A stretch of DNA of 64,000 nt from Musa acuminata AAA Group (Eukaryota; Streptophyta; Magnoliopsida; Zingiberales; Musaceae), in NCBI RefSeq assembly GCF_036884655.1, contig NC_088340.1, positions 30,194,001 to 30,258,000 on the forward strand. The letters are read 5' to 3'. Position numbers and translations under genes: made by a program. Numbering within the stretch: the first letter of the stretch is position 1; each line of letters starts with the position of its first letter. This document shows positions 1 to 11,227 of this stretch, piece after piece. The notes below the pieces were generated by a model, which saw only the letters and a list, made by a program, of their open reading frames with translations, did not search any database and was not told the origin of the DNA.

Positions 1-374
1 TCTAGTGGGGATCAGGATCCAATCAGCGTCTTAGTGTAACCTCGAGGGACTCGACCAATCACACTAAGCCTAAAAGGTAGGCAACTCTTGTCGATCACAA
101 CTCATTGTGATTCCCGTCTTGTTCGACATCCGAATCACCATGGCCTCGAGGGACTCGACCAACCATGATGCTCGGTTAAGTCAACACCTTCGTTACAAGA
201 TAAGTCTGATTTGATGATATACCCTCGAAGGACTCGACCAAGCATACCATGTCCTCAGGTCACCGGTGACATCTCTATGTCGTAAGCAAGATAGCAAATC
301 ACGATATAGGTGAGTCTCGAGGGACTCGACTAACTCAACCTACACCGGGAATCGGTTCCTACTTATAACGATAG
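1..374 (-). mobile_element. Element D (Angela/Tork-like copia), leader fragment, left part
   Basis: This stretch matches 42453-42828, the untranslated leader of element J, closely and in the same orientation. It is therefore the gag-proximal part of the leader of a second copy of that family, read on the minus strand; gag itself would lie just outside the window. It contains four spaced copies of CTCGAGGGACTCGACCAA or a one-base variant (41-58, 145-162, 224-241, 316-333). The copy stops at 374 with GATAG and resumes after a second GATAG at 25857-25861, so Sirevirus A interrupted it. No coding sequence is seen. Confidence 0.85.
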
Positions 375-787
375 TGTTGAATCTCGGATTTTGATGATAA
401 AATCAATTGATGGGTTAATTGATCTAATCCATATTATTGAGTTAAGTGTGCAGGATTAACTACGATAACCATAAAACACAAAGCAAGAATACCGGAGTCA
501 AGTTCGATGGACGTTTAAGAGTCCGAAGAATCGTCGGAGATGTTGCTGGAACCAACCGAGAAGAAATCGGGAACCTGTCGGAATTTTTGGAAGTTCGCCA
601 AAGAGTTCGTCGGAGGTTCATGGAGATCACCGAGAAGGCTCGGCTACTCGTTAAAGTCATCACAAGTTCGGGAGCTTGCTGGGAGTCCGTCGGAAGAAGT
701 TCGTCGGAAAGCTCGCCGGAACAAGACTCGACGTTCACAGTTGAAAACTTGCTTAGGATGTGTTTTATTATATAGTGCACTTGCAAT
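375..787 (+). repeat. 5' LTR of element A, first part
   Basis: The LTR begins TGTTGAATCTCGG and matches the 3' LTR at 24606-25018. It is broken by element C at 788. The last five bases, GCAAT, are the left target duplication of C; the right copy reads GTAAT at 8744-8748. Short ORFs across this part on both strands are chance frames in LTR sequence. Confidence 0.92.
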
Positions 788-2021
788 TGTTAGGATCGGA
801 GCGGCACTAAGAGGGGGGGGGTGAATTAGTGCAGCGGATTAAAACTTCGATTTTAGAAAAATCTTTCGTATGATAAGAACGAAACTTGAAAGACTTAACT
901 TGAAAGCGTATTCTTGAAGTTGCGCAGTAAAGGTAATAAGGAACTAAAGCATGTAAGAAGGTTTGCAGTAATGTAAACAGCAATAATGAAATGCAAACCA
1001 GAGATTACACCGATTTTAGAGTGGTTCGGTCAAATGACTTACATCCACTTGCGAGGCCCCTCTTCGATGAGGCTCCCACCTTCCACTAGCAAATCTCTTG
1101 AAATGGAAGGGTCAATACCCCTCTTACAACCTTTTACAAACAGCTCAATCTCTTACAAATTTTCAATAAGAAAGAAGGAGGAGAACTCTCTAGCAAATTG
1201 AAAACAAGACTTGCTAAGACTTTCTAAGACTTTTCTCTCAATCAAAATACTTCTCAAAAGTTGTCATCTCAGCTGAGATTTGAGGGGTATTTATAGGCCT
1301 CAAGAGGATTCAAATTTGGGCTCCAAAATTTGAATTCTCTTAGGATTTCCGATGTTGGAGGTGCCACCGCCCAGCCAAGCGGTGCCACCGCCCAGCGTTC
1401 GGGTGCTGGGTGGTGCAACCGCCCAGCCTAGGAGGTGTCACCGCCCAGCTCTCAGGTGCTGGGCGGTGCTACCGCCCAGCCAGGCGGTGCCACCGCCTGG
1501 CTCTCCGATTTCACTGGTTTGGCTTAATTTTAGCCCAAACCATATCTGACTTTGGGCCCAGTTGGCCCCTAACCAGGATATAGGATTATCTCTTAATCCT
1601 AATCCTAATTACAAGTGAACTACATAACAAAAACACATCCTAAGCAAGCTTTCAACCGTAAACGTCGAGTCTTATTTCGGCGAGCTTTCCGACGAACTTC
1701 TTCCGACGGACTCCCATCAAGCTCCCGATCTTGTGATGACTTTAACGAGTAGCCGAGCCTTCTCGGTGATCTCCGTGAACCTCCGACGATCTCTTCGGTG
1801 AACTTTCGAAAATTCCGATAGGTTCCCGATTTCTTCTCGGTTGGTTCCGGCAGCATCTCCGACGATTCTTCGGACTCTTAAACGTCCATCGATCTTGACT
1901 CCGGTATTCTTGCTTTGTGTTTTCTAGTTATCGTAGTTAATCCTGCACACTTAACTCAATAATATGGATTAGATCAATTAACCCATCAATTGATTTCATC
2001 ATCAAAATCCGAGATTCAACA
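788..2021 (-). repeat. 3' LTR of element C
   Basis: In plus-strand reading it starts TGTTAGGATC and ends GAGATTCAACA, the reverse of a TGTTGAATC...GATCCTAACA LTR. A TATA box (TATTTATA here, 1288-1295) lies next to an array of palindromes of the GGCGGTGGCACCGCC type at about 1360-1500. A G-run flanked by GCACTAA and TTAGTGC lies at the U5 end near 806-835. The adjoining polypurine tract starts at 2022. Confidence 0.93.
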
Positions 2022-2859
2022 ATCTCCCCCTTTTTGATGATGACAATCAATTGATGACGGAGTTAAACATAACTCCCCCTATCTATATGCCATATTATGA
2101 GAAGATGAAAACACTTGAATTTCATCCATTGAATTCAAGCATAAACCGATAAGTTCTAACCGTAGAACTTATTGTTATTCTCATTAAGCAATAGTAAATG
2201 CGAAACTTCGATGAAAATCATAAGTCAAATGATATTGAACGATTTTTACTATGATAGGAGATTTTCAACATTCATGATATCGATGTAAGGCATGCTTTCA
2301 ATATGATCAATCAATCTTGTGATATTCTCAAGGATTTTGCAAGGCATATAAGACATTCTCAAGGATCAATCAATTTTTATATAAGTCATGCTATCAAAAT
2401 GGTACAAGTCATCACTTTTCTCCCCCTTTGTCATCAACAAAAAGGGAATGAGACTTGAAGCACATAATTTGTGATTATAACATTGATCATACAAAAATTT
2501 TATCATCCAAAATTAAGTATGCTAAAATGTTTATGTCGAGTTCATCATAAAAGAAAATTCAACATTCATCCATTTTATCAAATCTCTTCTTTCTATAATA
2601 AAAAATTGTAGGTGTACAAGGAAGAGATCGTGATTAAAAAATTCAAGTAGTAACTCCAATAAGTCAAGATCATAATTCGAATACAAACTCATTCAAATTG
2701 TCAACTTGAAACTCATAATCAAGCCATCAAAATCAATTTCGAGATTCATAAAATCATTAATCTTGATCAAGCCATCAAAATCAATTTCGAGATTCATAAA
2801 ATCATAAAATCTTGATCAGAGAGAATGAAAAACTTTACGGAAAATCTATTCAAACACAT
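2022..2859 (-). other. 3' non-coding region of element C with repeated polypurine tracts
   Basis: This lies between pol and the 3' LTR. The tract that primes plus-strand DNA abuts the LTR at 2022-2035. A second, similar tract lies at 2415-2430 beside a GTTGATGACAAAG-type sequence, and a weaker one (GATAGGGGGAG on the sense strand) lies near 2070-2085. The rest is AT-rich with no convincing ORF. A direct repeat of about 45 bases occurs near 2720-2815. B has about 1.6 kb more here, including ORF3. Confidence 0.85.
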
Positions 2860-5800
2860 TTATTCTTTGGGACAATTTAACATACCTAATTCCCTTCTAA
2901 TGAATTCAAATTGATCTTCGTTCAAAGCTTTTGTAAATATATCTGCTAATTGATGCTTTGTGTCAATGAATTCTAGAACAACATCATTGTTAAGGACATG
3001 ATCGCGTATGAAATGATCCCTAACGTCGATGTGCTTAGTTCTAGAGTGCTGAATTGGATTTTTAGTAAGACATATGGCACTAGTATTATCACATTTTATG
3101 GGAATGTTTTTAAAGTGAATTCCATAGTCTTCTAATGTATTTTTCATCCAAACAACTTGTGCACAACATGCACTTGCAGCAATGTATTCGGCTTCCGCCG
3201 TAGATAGTGCAACTGAATTTTGTTTCTTGGAAATCTAAGAAACAAGTGCATGTCCTAAAAATTGGCATGTTCCGGATGTACTTTTTCTATCTATCCTGCA
3301 TCCGCCAAAATCAGCATCTGCATAAGCTATTAGATCAAATTTTTTAGATTTTGGATACCACAATCCTAAATTTGGAGTTCCTTTAAGATACCTAAATATT
3401 CTTTTAACACTCTTAAGATGAGATAATTTAGGATTAGATTGAAACCTAGCACAAAGTCCTACACTAAACATAATATCCGGTCTAGTCGCGGTGAGGTAGA
3501 GTAGACTACCTATCATTCCCCTATATGTTTTTTGATCGAAATTTTCACTATTTTCATCCATATCTAACTTAGTCGCAGTGCTCATAGGGGTGTTTATTGC
3601 TTTTGAATTATCCATGTTAAATCGTTTTAACAATTCTAATGTATATTTAGATTGGTTAAGAAATATACCATCACTAAGTTGTTTGATTTGTAATCCCAAA
3701 AAGAAAGTTAATTCACCCATTAAACTCATTTCAAATTCAAGACTCATACATTTGGCAAATGATTCACATAGTGATTCATCCGAAGAGCCAAAAATAATAT
3801 CGTCAACATAAATTTGCATAATAAGAAAATTATTTTCAAAATGTTTAATAAACAATGTAGTATCAACCTTGCCTTTAGGAAAATTATTTAAAATAAGAAA
3901 GGAACTAAGCCTTTCATACCAAGCTCTAGGAGCTTGTTTTAAGCCATAGAGGGCCTTAGTCAATTTGAATACATGATTAGGAAGAAGAAAATTTTCAAAT
4001 CCGGGAGGTTGTTCGACATATACTTCTTCGGAAATAAAACCATTCAAGAAAGCACTTTTGACATCCATTTGAAATAGTTTAAAATTATTACTACTAGCAT
4101 AGGCAAGGAGCATCCTTATGGTTTCTAATCGAGCCACGGGAGCGAAGGTTTCTTCGTAATCGATACCTTCTTCTTGGTTGAAACCTTTGGCCACTAATCT
4201 AGCCTTCTTTCTAACCACGATACCATTTTCGTCTTGCTTGTTTCTAAAGACCCACTTAGTACCTATGACTAAGTGGTCACTTGGTCTAGGAACAAGCTTC
4301 CATACCTCATTCCTCTCAAATTGGTTCAATTCTTCTTGCATTACAATGACCCAAAAATCATCTTTTAAGGCTTCATCAATGCATTTAGGTTCAATTTGAG
4401 AAAGGAAAACGGCGTTAGCACAAAAATTCTTGAAAGAAGAACGAGTTTGAACCCCTTTTGTTGTATCTCCTATAATTAGCTCCTTTGGATGAGCATCTAC
4501 ATACTTTCATTCTTTGGGTAAAGAAATTTCGGAAGAAGATGCATTCAAATGGCTATTTTGAGGAGGGGGTTCGTTTAAATTCAAATTATCAAAACCAAGA
4601 TCATCATCAAAATTATTTTTCTTTAAATCAGAAATTTCATTAAAAACTACATGAATAGACTCTTCTATTACTAAGGTCCTTTTGTTAAATACACGAAAGA
4701 CCTTAGAAACGGAGGAGTAACCAAGAAAAATGCCTTCATCGGATTTAGCATCAAATTTACCTAGGGCATCCTTTTCATTTAAAATGAAGCATTTACAACC
4801 AAAAACTTTAAAATAAGAAATATTTGGTTTTTTGTTATTCCATAATTCATAGGGAGTTTTTGATAGAGATGGTCTTATTAGGACCCTATTCATGATGTAA
4901 CAAGCTGTATTTACGGCTTCGGCCCAAAAATATTTGGGTAAACTATGTTCATTTAACATAGTTCTTGCCATTTCTTATAGGTTTCTATTTTTCCTTTCAA
5001 CTACTCCATTTTGTTGAGGATTTCTTGGAGTTGAGAAGTTATGATTGTACCCATTAACTTTGCAAAAATTTTGAAAGTCACGGTTTTGGAATTCACCACC
5101 GTGATCACTCCGAATTGATGAAATCATGAAGCCTTTTTCGTTTTGAGTGAGTTTACAAAACTTAGAGAAACACTTGAAGCAATCACTTTTGTGAGCTAAG
5201 AAATAGGTCCAAGTGTATCTAGAGTAGTCATTCACAATCACAAAAGTATATTTGCTTCCACCTAGACTTGTTGTATCAATTGGTCCAAATAAGTCCAAAT
5301 GGATCAATTGTAATGGTCTAGTGGTGCTAATTTGATTTTTTGGTTTGAAGCTTGTTTTTATTTGTTTACCTAGTTGACATGCATCGCATACCTTATCCTT
5401 AATAAACTTCATATTCGGAATCCCTCGTACTAATTCTTGAGATGAGATTTTAGATATTGTTTTCATGCTTGCATGACCTAATCTCCTATGCCAAAGCCAA
5501 GCATCATCATTTACGGTGGAGAAACACATTTCATTACCTAGTTCATCAAGATTGATGGTATAGACATTATTTTGTTTTAAAGCAATCATAGTCATGTTAT
5601 GATTTGGTTTTTCAATAATGCACATATTTGATTCAAATCTAACGATATAACCTTTATCGCATAGTTGACTAATACTTAAGAGATTGTGTTTCAATCCATC
5701 AACTAGTAAAACATCATCAATGGAAAAACTAAATTTGTTACCAATAGTTCCCTTGCCAATGATTTTGCCTTTGTTGTTGTCTCCGAAGGTGACGTACCAT

Positions 5801-5904
5801 TCTTCTTTGCTAGTGAGCATAGAGAAATGAGATAGATCTCCAGTCATATGTCTTGAGCATCCACTATCGAGATACCATCTCTTGCTCCTAGCTTGTGGGT
5901 TTGT
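2860..5904 (-). pseudogene. pol: Element C pol: protease-integrase-reverse transcriptase-RNase H, broken
   Basis: In translation order one can see a protease with a DSG site (near 5862-5870), the integrase zinc region (HRRLGH and CDACQLGK), an integrase core with HLDLFGP, RSDHGGEF and VVERKNR, a reverse transcriptase with VKSAFLNG and YVDD (near 3797-3814), and RNase H with YADADFGG and TKHIDV. These are the copia-order enzymes that process the polyprotein, copy RNA into DNA and insert it. The frame is constant, but stops interrupt it at 4975-4977, 4507-4509 and 3235-3237. The codons at 4507 and 3235 are tryptophan in sister copies. The C-terminus ends normally near 2860. As read, no full enzyme set can be made. 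Confidence 0.93.
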
Positions 5905-7458
5905 CTACAAAAGAGGATGATTTTTAGGTACCCATTTGATTTTGGGTGCCTCAAAAATTGACCCACTAATTTTGTTATTTATTATTGAATCCTTTATAGT
6001 TCCTTTAGGAACCCATATTAATTTTTGTGAACTAATTTTCCTAAATGGACATTTGTAGGCAATATGTCTGGATTTGCAACAGAAGTTGCATTTCATATAA
6101 GAGGAAACATGTAATGTAGGTCCTTTTATGAAAGTGGTAGGATTTTGATGTAATCATTTTACAAATCCAATTCCATTTCTATTTGCGATGTGACCCTTGT
6201 GTGCAAGGATCATATCTAATCCTTTGCTACCAACATTAAACTTGTTTAAGGTTTCTTTAAGAAGCAAATTTTTATTTTTTATTGCTTCTAAATGCTCACA
6301 CTTAGAGCATGGAGGAATTTGAAGATTCTCAAACTTATCTTGTAGCAAAGCATGCTCTTTCTTTAAGATACTTAACTTCTTGCTAACAATTCTACATTCA
6401 TCAAATAATTCATGAAAAGCGATAGAGAGTTCCTCAAAAGATAAATCTTCATTAAATAAATCACATACCTCTTCTCCTAAAGCCATTAGCGCATAATGAG
6501 CAACTTGCTCGGTGTTGGACTCCTCTTCTTCGGACGCGCTTGAATCATCCCACGTTGCCTTGAGCGCCTTCTTCTTTGATGTTCTCTTTTTGGCTTGAGG
6601 ACAATCGTTCTTGTAGTGTCCCGGTTTTTTGCATTCATAGCAAATCACTTGGTCCTTCTTTTGTTCAAATTTGTTTTTAAATTTGTTCTTTCTTAAGTAT
6701 TTCTTAAATTTTTGAGTCAAAAGTGCAATGTCATTGTCACTGTCCTCATCACTTGATGTTCCTTTCAAGTGGTCTTCTTGTGATTTGAGTGCCATATCCT
6801 TCCTGTTCTTTGGAAGGGGGTTCTCGAGCTCGTCATGAGCTTGACATGTCATTTCATAGGTCATTAGAGACCCAATGAGTTCTTCAAGAGGGAATGCTTT
6901 AAGGTCTTTGGCCTCTTGAATGGCCGTAACTTTTGGATCCCAACTTTTAGGGAGGGATCTTAAGATTTTAGTTACTAGTTCATAGTTAGTAAAATCTTTA
7001 CCAAGAGCTTTGAGTCCATTGATGACATCCGTAAACCGGGTGTACATGTCTCCGATGGACTCACTTGGTTTCATTCGGAAAAGTTCGTAAGAGTGCACAA
7101 GGATGTTGATTTTGGACTCTTTCACTCGGCTAGTGCCTTCATGAGTGACCTCAAGAGTTCTCCAAATATCAAAAGCCGAATCACACATTGAAACACGATT
7201 AAATTCGTTTTTGTCTAATGCACAAAACAAGGCATTCATAGCCTTTGCATTTAAAGCAAAAACCTTCTTCTCCGATTCATTCCATTCGCTCATCGGAAGG
7301 GAAGATTTTTGAAATCCATTCTCAACAATAGACCAAAGCTCAAAGTCCATAGAAATGAGGAAGATCCTCATGCGAGTCTTCCAATATGTGTAATCTGACC
7401 CATTAAACAAAGGTGGTCGTGCAATAGAGTGGCCCTCTTGCATGCCGGAGTAAGTCAT
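5905..7458 (-). pseudogene. gag: Element C gag, with one internal stop
   Basis: Gag forms the virus-like particle that packages element RNA in the cytoplasm. It starts at ATG 7456-7458, just after the primer site. The N-terminal two thirds is the UBN2-like copia gag domain. A CX2CX4HX4C zinc knuckle (CYECKKPGHYKNDC) lies at about residues 273-286, and a second CCHC knuckle (CNFCCKSRHIAYKC) lies near the end. A TGA at 6154-6156 breaks the frame where sister B has a glycine codon. The ORF then continues to a TAG at 5905-5907 that all Sirevirus copies here share. Compared with B, four residues are missing in frame just before the first knuckle. Confidence 0.92.
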
Positions 7459-7496
7459 CTCTCTTGGGTATTAAACCAAATATGAGAGAAAACCTC

Positions 7497-7508
7497 GCTC
7501 TGATACCA
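7497..7508 (-). other. Primer binding site of element C
   Basis: The sense-strand sequence TGGTATCAGAGC is complementary to the 3' end of plant initiator methionine tRNA. It sits two bases inside the 5' LTR, where minus-strand DNA synthesis starts. Confidence 0.95.
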
Positions 7509-7510
7509 CT

Positions 7511-8743
7511 TGTTAGGATCGGAGCGGCACTAAGAGGGGGGGGTAAATTAGTGCAGCGGATTAAAACTTCGATTTTAACAAAATCTTTCGTATGATAAGA
7601 ACGAAACTTGAAAGACTTAACTTGAAAGCGTATTCTTGAAGTTGCGCAGCAAAGGTAATAAGGAACTAAAGCATGTAAGAAGGTTTGCAGTAATGTAAAC
7701 AGCAATAATGAAATGCAAACCAGAGATTACGTCGATTTTAGAGTGGTTCGGTCAAATGACCTACATCCACTTGCGAGGCCCCTCTTCGATGAGGCTCCCA
7801 CCTTCCACTAGCAAATCTCTTGAAATGGAAGGGTCAATACCCCTCTTACAACCTTTTACAAACAGCTCAACCTCTTACAAATTTTCAATAAGAAAGAAGG
7901 AGGAGAACTCTCTAGCAAATTGAAAACAAGACTTGCTAAGACTTTCTAAGACTTTTCTCTCAATCAAAATACTTCTCAAAAGTTATCATCTCAGCTGAGA
8001 TTTGAGGGGTATTTATAGGCCTCGAGAGGATTCAAATTTGGGCTCCAAAATTTGAATTCTCGTAGGGTTTCCGATGCTGGAGGTGCCACCGCCCAGCCAA
8101 GCGGTGCCACCGCCCAGCGTTCGGGTGCTGGGTGGTGCAACCGCCCAGCCCAGGAGGTGTCACCGCCCAGCTCTCGGGTGCTGGGCGGTGCTACCGCCCA
8201 GCCAGGCGGTGCCACCGCCTGGCTCTCTGATTTCACTGGTTTGGCTTAATTTTAGCCCAAACCATATCTGACTTTGGGCCCAATTGGCCCCTAACCAGGA
8301 TATAGGATTATCTCTTAATCCTAATCCTAATTACAAGTGAACTACATAACAAAAACACATCCTAAGCAAGCTTTCAACCGTGAACGTCGAGTCTTGTTTC
8401 GACGAGCTTTCTGACGAACTTCTTCCGACGGACTCCCATCAAGCTCCCGATCTTGTGATGACTTTAACGAGTAGCCGAGCCTTCTCGGTGATCTCCGTGA
8501 ACCTCCGACGACCTCTTCGGTGAACTTTCGAAAATTCTGATAGGTTCCCGATTTCTTCTCGGTTGGTTCTGGCAGCATCTCCGACGATTCTTCGGACTCT
8601 TAAACGTCCATCGATCTTGACTCCGGTATTCTTGCTTTGTGTTTTCTGGTTATCATAGTTAATCCTGCACACTTAACTCAATAATATAGATTAGATCAAT
8701 TAACCCATCAATTGATTTCATCATCAAAATCCGAGATTCAACA
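7511..8743 (-). repeat. 5' LTR of element C
   Basis: This 1233-bp LTR nearly matches 788-2021. It holds the TATA box (TATTTATA in plus reading, 8010-8017) with the palindrome array just upstream in the sense direction (8082-8222), and a G-run hairpin next to the primer site (about 7529-7557). This would be the promoter copy for C. It ends at 8743, followed by the duplication GTAAT. Confidence 0.93.
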
Positions 8744-9582
8744 GTAATTAGGATTAGGATTAAGAGATAATCCTATATCCTGTTTAGGGGCCAACTGGGC
8801 CCAAAATTAGACTTGATTTGGGCTAAATTTGAAGCCCAACCAGTGAACCGAAGGGTCTAGCGGTGGCACCGCCCAGCACCCGAGAGCCAGGCGGTGGCAC
8901 CGCTTGGGCTGGGCGGTGGCACCGCCAGTCCACTATGTCAGAAACTGATAGGCGGTGGCACCGCCACTGACAGGTGGTGGCACCGCCAGCATCGGGAACC
9001 AAAGAAGATTTAAATTTTGGAGCCCAAATTTGAATCCTCTTGAGGCTTATAAATACCCCTCAAATCTCAGCTGAGATTATAACTTTTTGAGAAGCAATTG
9101 ATTGAGAGAAAGGTCTTAGAAAAGTCTTTGCTAGTCTTGTTTTCAATTTGCTAGTGTTCACCTCCTTCTTTCTTGCTGAAAATCTGTAAGAGAGTGAACC
9201 GCTTGTAAAAAGTTATAAGAGGGGTATTTACCCTTCCCCTTCAAGAGATTTGCTAGTGGAAGGTGGGAGCCTCATCGAAGAGGGGCCTCGCAAGTGGATG
9301 TAGGTCATTTGACCGAACCACTGTAAAATCGGCATGATCTCTGGTTTGCATTTACTTATTATCATTTATATTACTGCAAACCATTTGCACTTTAATGCTC
9401 TACTTCTTTGTCTCCGTCTTACTTATCCCTTCAAGTTAAAACGCAATCGAAACAGTTTCAAACGAAAACGTTGCTTTTATCGTACGAAGTTTTCGAAAGT
9501 ATTTAAATCGTCAAAAATTTATTGCACTTTACCACTGCACTAATTCACCCCCCCCCCTCTTAGTGCCGCTCCGATCCTAACA
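8744..9582 (+). repeat. 5' LTR of element A, second part
   Basis: It continues the LTR begun at 375. The palindrome array lies at 8860-8992, with several copies of GGCGGTGGCACCGCC. The TATA box TATAAATA is at 9048-9055. A C10 run between GCACTAA (9537-9543) and TTAGTGC (9560-9566) precedes the end of the LTR. A 69-residue ORF at 9334-9543 is within the LTR and is not a gene. Confidence 0.92.
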
Positions 9583-9584
9583 AT

Positions 9585-9596
9585 TGGTATCAGAGC
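9585..9596 (+). other. Primer binding site of element A
   Basis: TGGTATCAGAGC lies two bases after the LTR. It is complementary to initiator methionine tRNA. Confidence 0.95.
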
Positions 9597-9634
9597 TAGG
9601 CTCACTCTCATATTTGGTTTGATTCCCAAGAGAG

Positions 9635-11209
9635 ATGGCTTACTCGGGCATACATGAGGGTCATTCTATCACACGTCCACCCTTATTTAATAGGTCGGAT
9701 TATACTTATTGGAAGACTCGTATGAGGATCTTCCTCATTTCTATGGATTTCGAGCTTTGGACTATTGTTGAAAACGGATTTCAAACATCTTCTCTTCCGA
9801 TGAGCGAATGGAATGAATCGGAGAAGAAGGTTTTTGCTTTAAATGCAAAGGCTATGAATGCCTTGTTTTGTGCACTAGACAAAAATGAATTTAATCGTGT
9901 TTCAATTTGTGATTCGGCTTTTGGTATTTGGAGAACTCTTGAGGTCACTCATGAAGGCACGAGCCGAGTGAAAGAGTCCAAAATCAACATCCTTGTGCAC
10001 TCTTAAGAACTTTTCCGAATGAAACCAAGTGAGTCCATCGGAGATATGTGCACCCGGTTTACGGATGTCCTCAATGGACTCAAAGCTCTTGGTAAAGATT
10101 TTACTAACTCTGAACTAGTAACTAAAATCTTAAGATCCCTCCCTAAAAGTTGGGATCCAAAAGTTACGGCCATTCAAGAGGCCAAAGACCTTAAAACATT
10201 CCCTCTTGAAGAACTCATTGGGTCTCTAATGACCTACGAAATGACATGCCAAGCTCATGACGAGCTCGAGAACCCCCTTCCAAAGAACAGGAAGGATATG
10301 GCACTCAAATCACAAGAAGACCACTTGAAAGGAATATCAAGTGATGAGGATAGTGACAATGACATTGCACTTTTGACTCAAAAATTTAAAAAATATTTAA
10401 GAAAGAATAAATTTAAAAATAATATAAAAAATAAATTCGAACAAAAGAAGGACCAAGTGATTTGCTATGAACGCAAAAAACCGGGACACTACAAGAACGA
10501 TTGTCCTCAAGCCAAAAAGAGAACATCAAAGAAGAAGGCGCTCAAGGCAATATGAGATGATTCAAGCGCGTCCGAAGAAGAGGAGTCCAACACCGAGCAA
10601 GTTGCTCATTACACCCTAATGGCCATCGGAGAAGAGGTAACGGATTTAATTAATACAGATTTACCTTATCATGAATTATTAAATGCTTTCAATGAGTTAT
10701 TTGATGAATGTAAGACAATTTGTAGAAAATACAAATTGCTAAAAAAGGAGCATGATAGTCTCACTTGTGATATCGATAAATTAAAAACTGAATATCATGA
10801 TAGTTTAGCTCCATGTATAAAATGCCATGATCTAGAATCTCTCCAAAAGGAGAACTTGCTACTTAAGGACACCTTGAAGGAATTCGAGGTTGGTAGTAAA
10901 TCTTTGAACATGATCCTTACAAATAAGTGTCACGTTCCTAAAAGAAGTGGAATCGGATTTGTGAGAAGTCCTCACCAAAATCCAACCACTTTCATTAAAG
11001 GCCCCGTTTTACATGTTCGGCACCAAAGCAATTGCAACTTTTGTTTCAAATATGGACATAAAACTTATAAATATTCATTCAAGAAAATTAGTCCGAACAA
11101 ACTAATTTGGGTTCCTAAAGGAACCATGATCAATTCTATGCAATATGATGAACAAGTTTTTAAGGCACCCAAAAGAAAATGGGTACCTAAAAATAATCCC
11201 TTCTTGTAG
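9635..11209 (+). pseudogene. gag: Element A gag, broken and mosaic
   Basis: It starts at ATG 9635 and shares the gag N-terminal domain almost unchanged with B and C. Stops at 10004-10006 (TAA) and 10553-10555 (TGA, tryptophan in the sister copies) break it. The first zinc knuckle has lost its second cysteine (CYERKKPGHYKNDC). From about 10600 to the end the protein differs strongly from B and C and instead resembles gag of element K, for example KYKLLKKEHDSL and SLAPCIKC. The terminal TAG at 11207-11209 is followed in frame by TAA at 11225-11227, the same pair as in K. No frameshift is present. Confidence 0.9.
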
Positions 11210-11227
11210 AAACATACACCATCATAA

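Larger units (their letters stand above)
788..8743 (-). mobile_element. Element C: complete Sirevirus, minus strand
   Basis: This 7.96-kb Ty1/copia element reads right to left. It has a 5' LTR (7511-8743), primer site, gag, pol, polypurine tracts and a 3' LTR (788-2021). Target duplications are GCAAT (783-787) and GTAAT (8744-8748), identical except for one C/T change. The two LTRs differ at only a few sites by eye, so the insertion is recent. It lacks ORF3. Gag-pol stays in one frame throughout but carries four nonsense codons besides the TAG at the gag/pol border. Confidence 0.94.

Noticed and set aside
446..824. ORFs of 94-109 codons, also at 24677-25011
   Set aside because: These are the same LTR segment of element A in two places, open on both strands because of a regular GAA/TCG-rich composition. 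Serine/arginine-rich products are not gene-like.
1360..1500. Possible CRISPR array from regularly spaced palindromes
   Set aside because: The spacing is irregular, spacers are not unique, the host is a plant, and the array sits in an LTR promoter.
1352..1549. Repetitive ORF resembling a proline-rich protein (also 8052-8271, 13588-13860, 36322-36824)
   Set aside because: It is the translation of the palindrome arrays in LTRs, not a coding repeat.
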